From contig CAYRAF010000029.1 of NCBI GenBank assembly GCA_964422195.1, positions 1 through 15,755 on the forward strand: 15,755 bases of DNA, read 5' to 3'. The translations under genes and the position numbers were made by a program. The notes under the pieces are model-generated. The model searched no databases, was not told the origin of the DNA, and saw only the letters and a program-made list of their open reading frames with translations. Positions 1 to 6,114 of this stretch are shown here, one piece after another (positions within the stretch are counted from its first letter, which is position 1; each line of letters begins with the position of its first letter). The DNA is from CALVUP01 sp964422195. Lineage in GTDB: Bacteria; Bacillota_I; Bacilli_A; RF39; UBA660.

Positions 1-1732
1 TAACTTCTTGAGGTGTTCCACATGCCATTACTTCACCACCGTGTTCACCAGCTTCAGGTCCGATATCTACAAGGTAATCAGCAGCCATCATAGTATCATG
101 ATCATGTTCTACAACAATTAAAGTATTACCTAAATCTCTCATTTCAAGTAAGGAGTTTATTAAAAGTTCATTATCCCTTTGATGAAGTCCTATGCTTGGT
201 TCATCTAACACATATAAAACTCCTGTTAATTTAGAGCCTATTTGAGTAGCTAACCTGATTCTTTGAGCTTCTCCTCCTGATAATGATCCTGCACTCCTAC
301 TTAATGTTAAATATTCTAAACCAACATTTGATAAAAATGTTAATCTTGATTTTATCTCTTTTACTATCAAATCTGCTATCTCGGCTTGTTGTTTTGTTAA
401 TTTTAAATTATTAAAAAATTTAATCAAATCTTTTATAGACATGCAAGTAACTTCATAAATATTCTTTTTATTAATATAAACAGATAATATACTATTATTT
501 AATCTAGCACCATGACAAGTTTCACATGCATACTCAATCATGTATTTTTCTAGCCAGTCCCTTATCCATTCGCTACTTGTTTCAATATATCTTCTTTGAA
601 GATTATTTATTATACCTTCATAGTAATCTAAATTACGTGTAGTATTTCCACTTCTAGATGTTATTTTAAAATCTATTAAATCTTTTGAACCATAAAGAAT
701 TATATCTAACTCTTTTTTTGTTAAATCTTTTATTTTCTTATCTAAATCAATATTATAGTAATCTGTACAACATTTTAGTCGCTTATAATCTATTGATTCT
801 CTATCATCATTTAGAGTTATTATTGCACCATCATTTATGGATAAGTTATCATCTGGGATAATTAAATCTTTATCTATTTGTAGTTTTATACCAAGTCCTT
901 TACAATCTGGGCATGCACCATAAGGAGCATTAAATGAAAAAGTTCTAGGTTCTAATTCTGATAATGAAAAATCACAATAAGGGCAAGCAAAATCTTCAGA
1001 ATAAACAACTTCTTTATCTCCAACATATTCTATAATCACTTTACCGTGCGATAGATTGGTTGCTGCCTCAATAGATTCCATTAATCTAGCTCTTGAATCT
1101 TCTTTTATCACGATTCTATCTATTACCACATCGATATTAGATTTTTTATTCTTATCTAAAACAATATCTTCATCTAAACTCATAGTTTCTTTATTAACTC
1201 TGACTCTGATATATCCTTTTTTTTGTAAGTCTTCAAATAAATCTTTATGTGTACCTTTTTCTCCTACAACTACAGGAGACATAATAATAACTTTAGTACC
1301 AAGATCATGTTCTAAAACTTTACTAGCCATTTCTTCAATACTTTGTGATGTTATTGGAATATGATGGTTAGGGCAATATGGAGTACCAATACGTGCGAAT
1401 AACAATCTTAAATAATCATATATTTCTGTTACTGTACCAACGGTAGATCTAGGATTCTTACTAGTAGTTTTTTGATCAATACTAATAGATGGCGATAATC
1501 CTTCTATACTATCTACATCTGGTTTATCAGTACCACCCAAAAATTGTCTAGCATAAGCTGATAGACTTTCTACATATCTTCTCTCTCCCTCAGCATAAAT
1601 AGTATCAAAAGCTAGTGAACTTTTTCCGCTACCTGATACTCCTGTCATAACAGTTAATTTATTCTTAGGTATCTCTATATTAATATTTTTCAAATTATTC
1701 TCTCTTGCACCTTTTACTATAATTTTATCCAT
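1..1732 (-). CDS. uvrA: UvrA, excinuclease ABC ATPase subunit (partial, C-terminal part beyond left edge)
   Basis: UvrA is the damage-recognition ATPase of nucleotide excision repair; as a dimer it loads UvrB onto damaged DNA. About 577 codons are present, the N-terminal half of a protein normally near 940 residues. The frame starts at ATG 1730-1732 after an AGGTGG site and gives MDKIIVKGARENNLKNI. Walker A GVSGSGKS is at residues 31-38. Paired cysteines (CPYC and CPDC near 1000-900; CETCHG near 520) fit the zinc modules. The ABC signature LSGGE is at residues 484-488, followed by a Walker B ending LDEP. The last visible residues, GPEAGEHGGEV, are the usual end of the first ATPase domain. It has its own extended -10 promoter fused to the terminator of the gene before it. 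uvrB is about 6.6 kb away instead of adjacent. The frame runs off the window; I see no sign of a pseudogene. Confidence 0.97.
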   Translation of the reverse strand, partial: MDKIIVKGARENNLKNINIEIPKNKLTVMTGVSGSGKSSLAFDTIYAEGERRYVESLSAYARQFLGGTDKPDVDSIEGLSPSISIDQKTTSKNPRSTVGTVTEIYDYLRLLFARIGTPYCPNHHIPITSQSIEEMASKVLEHDLGTKVIIMSPVVVGEKGTHKDLFEDLQKKGYIRVRVNKETMSLDEDIVLDKNKKSNIDVVIDRIVIKEDSRARLMESIEAATNLSHGKVIIEYVGDKEVVYSEDFACPYCDFSLSELEPRTFSFNAPYGACPDCKGLGIKLQIDKDLIIPDDNLSINDGAIITLNDDRESIDYKRLKCCTDYYNIDLDKKIKDLTKKELDIILYGSKDLIDFKITSRSGNTTRNLDYYEGIINNLQRRYIETSSEWIRDWLEKYMIEYACETCHGARLNNSILSVYINKKNIYEVTCMSIKDLIKFFNNLKLTKQQAEIADLIVKEIKSRLTFLSNVGLEYLTLSRSAGSLSGGEAQRIRLATQIGSKLTGVLYVLDEPSIGLHQRDNELLINSLLEMRDLGNTLIVVEHDHDTMMAADYLVDIGPEAGEHGGEVMACGTPQEV

Positions 1733-1750
1733 ATATACCACCTGTAGATT

Positions 1751-1759
1751 ATTATAACA
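1751..1759 (-). promoter_or_regulatory. Extended -10 promoter for uvrA
   Basis: Reading on the minus strand, TGTTATAAT (an exact TG-N-TATAAT extended -10) lies about 19 bases before the uvrA start. No good -35 is visible 17 bases upstream, where the terminator loop lies; an extended -10 can work without one. The preceding terminator's T-run abuts the TG of this promoter. Confidence 0.65.
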
Positions 1760-1760
1760 C

Positions 1761-1792
1761 AAAAAAAGAAAGTTTATAGATTAACTTTCTTT
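1761..1792 (-). terminator. Rho-independent terminator ending the fibre cluster
   Basis: On the minus strand, AAAGAAAGTT, an 8-base loop and AACTTTCTTT form a perfect 10-bp stem, with the pairing arm running into a run of seven T. The left arm overlaps the last codons and the TAA stop (1781-1783) of the 139-codon membrane protein. It separates the cluster from uvrA. Confidence 0.8.
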
Positions 1793-2200
1793 ATTTACTA
1801 TAAATAATATATTACTTACTATTAAACCTATTATCATTACTTTAATAGCATTTATATTATCAGCAAAATAATTAAAGTTTATATTATAACCTAATTTTGA
1901 ATTAGCAATCATATTGGTATCAAATATAGCTCTATATTCTATAAATAAAATAACTACAAATACAAAACAACAAGTTAAATTATAAAATATATTAGTTGTA
2001 ACACTTTTTTGAGAAAATATCATATTAATAGCAAATAATATGAATAATATTACAAAAGGTAGAGCTATAGTAATGCTTTCTACCAAAGATTTATCTAGTC
2101 TTTGATACATATATAATACAATATAGCTACCTAAAGCAAAACTTAATATTAGCAGTAAGTATTTCAATCCATAAAATAGACCATTTAACATTTTTATCAT
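1781..2200 (-). CDS. Four-helix integral membrane protein of unknown function
   Basis: Not recognised as a named family. The 139 residues are almost entirely hydrophobic, with four likely membrane helices near 12-32, 41-62, 70-92 and 117-136, and short loops. The start ATG overlaps the TGA of the preceding gene (ATGA overlap), and an AGGTAGG-type ribosome site lies inside that gene's last codons, so translation is probably coupled. A second ATG at codon 4 is a possible alternative start. It is the last gene of the cluster with the SipW-like peptidase and ends in a terminator. Inference: a membrane partner of the one-helix protein encoded just before it, perhaps part of an anchoring or assembly platform for the exported proteins. 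A small unrelated membrane protein co-transcribed by chance is also possible. Confidence 0.8.
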   Translation of the reverse strand: MIKMLNGLFYGLKYLLLILSFALGSYIVLYMYQRLDKSLVESITIALPFVILFILFAINMIFSQKSVTTNIFYNLTCCFVFVVILFIEYRAIFDTNMIANSKLGYNINFNYFADNINAIKVMIIGLIVSNILFIVNKES

Positions 2201-2889
2201 TTACTAACACCTACCTCTTCATACATCCATTTAGATAATAATTCTACTAAAGAAGCAGCATCTTTATATGTATCCATTATATTATCATACATAGCCCTAT
2301 GTTTATCCATTACTGAAGTCTTAGTATTAGTTGAATTATAATAATAACTACTATTATTTAATAAATCTTTATCGATATAGTTAAGTTTATTTTTGATACT
2401 ATCAATACTTAAATTAATATAATCAGAGTATTTTGTTAAATCATCAGAAGATCCATCTTTATTATCGTAATAAGTTAAGTAATGTAATTGTTCAATTAAA
2501 CAGCCATTAATTACATTAGCATTTAATGCATTTTTTAAATTATAAACATCTTTTATACCTAAATAATCCTTCTTGCTTAATGATTTATATATATCATTTT
2601 CTAATGCATTAGTACAATAATTAATCCTATTATTTAAACTTAATAAAAACCTTGGATCTGCTTTTCCTTTGCTTTTGCTTATATCAACATTATTATTCTT
2701 TTTAATATTTTCTATACTTGTATTAATAGCTTGATAATTACTATCTTTATCAATTTCAATATAAAATTTACTAGATATTTCTTGCATATGATAAATATTC
2801 ATAATCAAATAAAATGATGCGAATACAAAAACTATCCCTGTAATAGCATATGAAAATATTTTAATATATTCTTTTATAATATCTTTCAA
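2197..2889 (-). CDS. Membrane-anchored protein with extracellular helical domain, TTG start
   Basis: No family recognised. One membrane helix at about residues 10-32 is followed by about 195 polar, mostly helix-forming residues rich in Asn, Lys, Ser and Tyr, probably outside the cell. Two cysteines (C92 and C130) could form a disulfide. The start is TTG at 2887-2889, preceded by GGGGTGA at suitable spacing; the next in-frame ATG would delete the membrane helix, so TTG is preferred. Eleven bases separate it from the gene before, and its stop overlaps the next start by four bases. Its position between the third fibre-like paralog and a four-helix protein suggests a surface or assembly partner in the same system, but nothing in the sequence proves this. 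Confidence 0.8.
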   Translation of the reverse strand: MKDIIKEYIKIFSYAITGIVFVFASFYLIMNIYHMQEISSKFYIEIDKDSNYQAINTSIENIKKNNNVDISKSKGKADPRFLLSLNNRINYCTNALENDIYKSLSKKDYLGIKDVYNLKNALNANVINGCLIEQLHYLTYYDNKDGSSDDLTKYSDYINLSIDSIKNKLNYIDKDLLNNSSYYYNSTNTKTSVMDKHRAMYDNIMDTYKDAASLVELLSKWMYEEVGVSK

Positions 2890-2900
2890 AATATCACCCC

Positions 2901-3422
2901 TTATGCAGATAGATTTATTTGATAATGATAATGTTTATTTAAATAATTTGTAGTACCTGATTTTATCCAAAACTTTAACTCATATTTATTAGTTGAATTA
3001 CCATCAATAGTTTTAATATCAATAATATTGTTTTCTATATTTGACATATCATCTTTTATGATTGATTTACCATTCAAAGAAAGTTCATATACTAATTCAT
3101 TTCTTTTTAATAAATCATCTTCCTTACAACCATCAGTAAGTTCTGCTAAAGGAACTTCAGTTAATAATAATTTATATGATATTTCATGTTTACTGGTGTT
3201 TTCAATATTAAAATTATATGTATCAATATTCATCACAGTATTTTCTATATCTATATTATCAATAACTTGCTTATCATTATTACTAATATATAATTGATTG
3301 CTAATTATATTTTGCTTAGTATCTTTATCAAAAAAGTTAAACCAAACTATAGTTGATATTAGCGTAAAAGTAATAATAGCAATAGCAGATACTATGCATA
3401 CTATTAATCTATTTGAGTTCAT
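2901..3422 (-). CDS. Third TasA-like paralog, probably left uncleaved and membrane-anchored
   Basis: The 173-residue protein has an N-terminal membrane helix (about 6-27) and a predicted beta-rich extracellular part. Its end, NKYELKFWI at 145-153 plus a closing strand, matches NEYELKMWI and HKFRLRLWV in the two other exported proteins of the cluster, so I call it a divergent paralog. It differs in three ways: the Ala at the likely SipW cleavage point is replaced (TIVWF against SFAAF and SFAVF), the NA-[IM]-PI-[SD]-D motif is missing, and the chain is shorter. Inference: it stays in the membrane and acts as an anchor or minor subunit. Its AGGTGA ribosome site contains the TGA stop of the signal peptidase gene, so the two are tightly coupled. 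One cysteine (C99) is in the extracellular part. Confidence 0.75.
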   Translation of the reverse strand: MNSNRLIVCIVSAIAIITFTLISTIVWFNFFDKDTKQNIISNQLYISNNDKQVIDNIDIENTVMNIDTYNFNIENTSKHEISYKLLLTEVPLAELTDGCKEDDLLKRNELVYELSLNGKSIIKDDMSNIENNIIDIKTIDGNSTNKYELKFWIKSGTTNYLNKHYHYQINLSA

Positions 3423-3426
3423 ATTA

Positions 3427-4035
3427 TCACCTATCTTTTTTCTTTTTATATTTTAATCCTTTAGTAGCTGCTTCTACTACCTTAATTATGTCATAAATAA
3501 TTATACCCATACAAGGAAGCGCTACAGCAATTATCCAACCAAATTTCGTAGAAACAAACCATTGTATATAACCTATTTTTGGTATTTTCATTATTACTTT
3601 ACCAGATAAATCATCTTCTTTTACTAATGTAGAATCGACCACATTATTATTATCTCCTTTTGTTCTATATAATTTATGATGATCACTATCTTCTAATATT
3701 TCTACAACTCTATGAGTAATTGTTATGCCTTTTGTTGTAGGATCACTTGATATAAAAGTAATTATGTCACCTTTTTTTATTCGTTTTGGTTTTATTCTCT
3801 TTACTATAATTGCATCATTTACTTTAATAGTGGGTTCCATACTAGGACTAACAATAATATAAGCACTATATATAGGTGGCTCATATTTTCCACTTTTAGC
3901 ATTTTTTTGTACTCCAATTACGTAACAAACAATAACAAAAATAATAAAAACCATAAACACAAATATGACATATAATAGAGTTTTAAAAGAAAAGTGTAAA
4001 ACATCACGAATTTTTCGTAGTAGTTCCTTGTTCAT
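3427..4035 (-). CDS. sipW: ER-type signal peptidase I (SipW-like)
   Basis: This is a membrane serine peptidase that removes signal peptides outside the membrane. The 202 residues have an N-terminal membrane helix at 18-42, then box B SPSMEPT with probable nucleophile S65, then THRVVEI with H108 where bacterial-type enzymes carry a catalytic Lys, then TKGDNN...VVD with D128 and D134, and a second helix near 165-183. A Ser/His pair with a C-terminal membrane segment is the mark of the ER/SipW class, whose known Bacillus member processes TasA and TapA. It sits between genes for exported proteins with the matching type of N-terminus, so they are the likely substrates. The start ATG follows GGGGTGA at normal spacing. 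A Lys-rich cytosolic tail closes the protein. The class assignment is strong; the substrates are inferred. Confidence 0.93.
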   Translation of the reverse strand: MNKELLRKIRDVLHFSFKTLLYVIFVFMVFIIFVIVCYVIGVQKNAKSGKYEPPIYSAYIIVSPSMEPTIKVNDAIIVKRIKPKRIKKGDIITFISSDPTTKGITITHRVVEILEDSDHHKLYRTKGDNNNVVDSTLVKEDDLSGKVIMKIPKIGYIQWFVSTKFGWIIAVALPCMGIIIYDIIKVVEAATKGLKYKKKKDR

Positions 4036-4090
4036 GTGTTCACCCCAATTTATTCATATTAGTTATTAATAAACAACAAAAGAGACTATA

Positions 4091-4711
4091 TTACTTTTGA
4101 TTAGCATCTAGTCTAACTTTTGCTTTAAAAATCATTGATTGATTTGAAATAACTGCTTTCTTATCTATCCACATTTTTAATTCATATTCATTTTTATATT
4201 CTTGAGCAGAAGATGCATCTGTTTTGAATGAACTTCTTGCTAGTACCTTGTCTTGTTTACCATCATGTTCTATAGTTTCTAAATTACTGTATAATTTAGG
4301 GGTTTCTAATAAACTTCCATCACCTATTAAATATATTTTTAAATACTTTTCGGGAATTTTATTACCAGAAGCATCAGTTACATCTACAGATGAAATAGTA
4401 TAATCTATAGTTGTACTTCCTGCTACATTGGCAGAAACTGTAAATTTCATAGTGTTGTAATCCCCTGTTAAAGCCATTCCTTCTTCATCACTTATAGGCA
4501 TTGCATTATGAATATCTATATATGTTGTATCTTGGAAAGCCATTGATATAGCACCTGTAGTTAAAGTATTAACTTTACTTCTTACATTTGATGCTGCAAA
4601 AGCCGCAAATGATACACCTATTACTGCAACTACTAAAATAGCTAATCCTAAAACCATCAACAAAATACTTTTAGAATCACTTTTATACTCTCTTTGATCT
4701 TCAATATTCAT
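4091..4711 (-). CDS. TasA/camelysin-like exported protein, likely SipW substrate
   Basis: A 206-residue exported protein. I start it at ATG 4709-4711 because AGGTGA lies four bases upstream; a further in-frame ATG 21 bases upstream lacks such a site. A charged N-terminus and a membrane helix (about 15-36) are followed by SFA-AFAASNVRSK...TTGAISM. This resembles the TasA processing region (GTWA-AFNDIKSK...ASGTLDL), so cleavage after SFA is predicted. The mature part looks beta-rich, without cysteines. Motifs shared with the 233-residue neighbour are NAMPISDEEG (69-78), EKYLKIYL (121-128) and NEYELKMWI (174-182), followed by a closing strand. Inference: a subunit of a surface fibre or matrix, processed by the peptidase encoded next. 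It follows a terminator-like hairpin, so its expression may depend on read-through. A protease role, once proposed for camelysins, is an alternative; I see no protease motif. Confidence 0.85.
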   Translation of the reverse strand: MNIEDQREYKSDSKSILLMVLGLAILVVAVIGVSFAAFAASNVRSKVNTLTTGAISMAFQDTTYIDIHNAMPISDEEGMALTGDYNTMKFTVSANVAGSTTIDYTISSVDVTDASGNKIPEKYLKIYLIGDGSLLETPKLYSNLETIEHDGKQDKVLARSSFKTDASSAQEYKNEYELKMWIDKKAVISNQSMIFKAKVRLDANQK

Positions 4712-4715
4712 ATTA

Positions 4716-4721
4716 TCACCT
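4716..4721 (-). promoter_or_regulatory. Ribosome binding site deciding the start of the TasA-like gene
   Basis: AGGTGA on the minus strand, four bases before ATG 4709-4711. The same AGGTGATAATATG arrangement precedes the third paralog at 3422, which supports choosing this ATG over the one at 4732. Confidence 0.75.
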
Positions 4722-4745
4722 ATTATAATCATACCTTAAATACAT

Positions 4746-4778
4746 AAAAAAAGCAACATCTTTTAAGCTGTTGCTTTT
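4746..4778 (-). terminator. Intra-cluster terminator or attenuator hairpin
   Basis: On the minus strand, AAAAGCAACA, a 10-base loop and TGTTGCTTTT form a perfect 10-bp stem continuing into a run of seven T. The left arm encodes the last Lys-Ala-Thr codons of the 233-residue protein and the TAA stop is in the loop. It lies inside the fibre cluster with no convincing promoter after it, so it may act as a partial terminator that lowers expression of the later genes, or as a 3' stabiliser of the first transcript. Confidence 0.75.
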
Positions 4779-5464
4779 ACATTTATCTTCATTTTAAAAG
4801 TCTTTGATGTAGATGCATCACTATAATCTTTAGCTACCCATAATCTAAGTCTAAATTTATGAACATTTGTATCCTTAGCTATAATACTACCACTATACAA
4901 TTTTTTTGATTTACTATCTGAACCATATTGACTCAAATCATCAAATACAGGTATTTGATCAGTATATCCTTCATATGGATTGTTATTATCATCAGTTAAG
5001 TAAACTTTAATATATTTGTTATCCATATTACTTCCATTTTCTAAAGTTGCATATACATCATATTTTACTTTCTTATTGCTTTTACCAGAAGCCTTTACTG
5101 AAAAATCAAAATATCCTTGATTAATACCATGAGCTTTATCACTATTAGTTAAGTTTTTACCAACATTATCATCAATTGGTATGGCATTAACTAATTCTAT
5201 ACCGTTACTATCTTCATTATAAGAAAAAACTATAGTTTCACCTGAAGGTGTTGGTTTTGGCTTGGGTTTTGATTTGTTACCACTTGGTTTTTTATTTGTA
5301 TTTCCATCAGATGTTCCTGTTTCTATGGAATTATAATGATTAGATGTATCTTCAAATATAAATACCGCAAAGCTAATAGTGAAAACACTAGCTATTAAAA
5401 GTAATACACCTAATATTGTAAATATTAATCTTTTTGTTCCTTCTTTTTTTTGCTTAGTTTCCAT
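4763..5464 (-). CDS. TasA-like exported protein with Lys/Pro-rich linker, likely SipW substrate
   Basis: The 233-residue protein has a basic N-terminus, a membrane helix (about 12-33) and SFA-VFIFEDTSNHYNSIETGT, which matches the SipW-type processing pattern, so cleavage after SFA is predicted. A low-complexity linker follows (about 50-75, with KPKPKPTP). The remaining 160 residues look beta-rich, lack cysteines and share NAIPIDDNVG (93-102), NKYIKVYL (149-156) and HKFRLRLWV (202-210) with the next gene's product. Only one base separates its ATG from the TAA of the 3D-domain gene, and upstream there is only a poor ribosome site (GGGGCTGG, coding for the end of the previous protein), so translation probably relies on re-initiation. 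The linker resembles wall-spanning segments. Inference: a fibre or accessory subunit whose linker crosses the cell wall, by analogy with TapA beside TasA. Confidence 0.83.
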   Translation of the reverse strand: METKQKKEGTKRLIFTILGVLLLIASVFTISFAVFIFEDTSNHYNSIETGTSDGNTNKKPSGNKSKPKPKPTPSGETIVFSYNEDSNGIELVNAIPIDDNVGKNLTNSDKAHGINQGYFDFSVKASGKSNKKVKYDVYATLENGSNMDNKYIKVYLTDDNNNPYEGYTDQIPVFDDLSQYGSDSKSKKLYSGSIIAKDTNVHKFRLRLWVAKDYSDASTSKTFKMKINVKATA

Positions 5465-5465
5465 A

Positions 5466-6053
5466 TTACCAGCCCCATCTTACTATTTCATATTTTATTT
5501 TGTGTTGAAATCCAAATGATGATGCCTTTTTTTCTGATTCATACATAATATCCATCTTTGTTCCTGTAATAGCAGAACCTCTATCAAGCACTACTCCATA
5601 AACATAATTATCTGTAATAGATATATTAGATATTTTAATGATTGTTCCACAAGGAATTCTTGAATCAGCTGCAAGTATTCTTACTTTTCCATAATTATTA
5701 TCATTAAAGTATACATTTCCATTTTTTAGATTTTGTCTTGGTGGACAACTTGTTCTATAGTTACATCCCTTACAATCAGGGCCATAGGCAGTCATACTAC
5801 CAGTGAAAGAAACTGATTTTTTAGAGGCTATTTTTGCAGCTTCTGTTATACTTTTTACTTTTATAGGTTTTTGTTGTTCTAATATGCTATTGTACTTATT
5901 AACAATATGTACTGCTTGCACTGATTTAACATTATTTTTGTTTTTGGCTAGCCTAGTTGTACTCTTATTACCTGTAGTTATAACAAACATGCACATAATT
6001 AAAAATAATATTACTAATAGACGTTTACTAAGCATCTTAATGAGCTTTTTCAT
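5466..6053 (-). CDS. Secreted 3D-domain protein (double-psi beta-barrel, putative wall hydrolase)
   Basis: The 195-residue protein has a basic N-terminus and a hydrophobic signal or anchor helix (11-27), a spacer with a short Lys-rich stretch, then a 3D domain (about 82-195). The three aspartates that name the family are visible in AADSRIPCGT (D130), VVLDRGSA (D157) and TKMDIMY (D168). The region SMTAYGPDCKGC opens the domain. Related proteins (the MltA barrel and Bacillus YocH and YuiC) cut or bind peptidoglycan glycan strands, so a role in opening the wall is likely. Cysteines C94, C97, C103 and C135 could form disulfides. I chose ATG 6051-6053 because GGTGG lies four bases upstream; the upstream ATG at 6068 has no such site. 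First gene after the strongest promoter in the window and leader of the fibre-like cluster. It ends in Trp-Gly-Trp. Confidence 0.87.
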   Translation of the reverse strand: MKKLIKMLSKRLLVILFLIMCMFVITTGNKSTTRLAKNKNNVKSVQAVHIVNKYNSILEQQKPIKVKSITEAAKIASKKSVSFTGSMTAYGPDCKGCNYRTSCPPRQNLKNGNVYFNDNNYGKVRILAADSRIPCGTIIKISNISITDNYVYGVVLDRGSAITGTKMDIMYESEKKASSFGFQHKIKYEIVRWGW

Positions 6054-6057
6054 ACTA

Positions 6058-6062
6058 CCACC
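6058..6062 (-). promoter_or_regulatory. Ribosome binding site deciding the start of the 3D-domain gene
   Basis: GGTGG on the minus strand, four bases before ATG 6051-6053. The alternative ATG at 6066-6068 would lie inside this purine-rich leader and has only AT-rich sequence before it. Confidence 0.7.
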
Positions 6063-6085
6063 ATCCATTATGTATAACTAATAAA

Positions 6086-6114
6086 ATTATAGCATATATA
6101 CTACTTCAAGTCAA
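6086..6114 (-). promoter_or_regulatory. Strong sigma-A-type promoter for the 3D/TasA-like/SipW cluster
   Basis: On the minus strand: -35 TTGACT (6109-6114), a 17-base spacer, and TATAAT (6086-6091) with an exact extended -10, TGCTATAAT. It is the closest match to consensus in the window. The -35 lies inside the last codons of tatD and the -10 starts six bases after the tatD stop. With no terminator after tatD, read-through from tatD is also possible. Confidence 0.8.

Noticed and set aside
1056..1364. Plus-strand open frame opposite uvrA
   Set aside because: It lies wholly over conserved UvrA coding sequence on the other strand, has no ribosome site and its protein is low-complexity Ser/Ile/Leu, as expected from an antisense reading of AT-rich coding DNA.
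4722..4727. TATAAT just before the TasA-like gene as a promoter
   Set aside because: It touches the ribosome site, so a transcript would begin within or after that site; TG is two bases away instead of one, and no -35 is visible.
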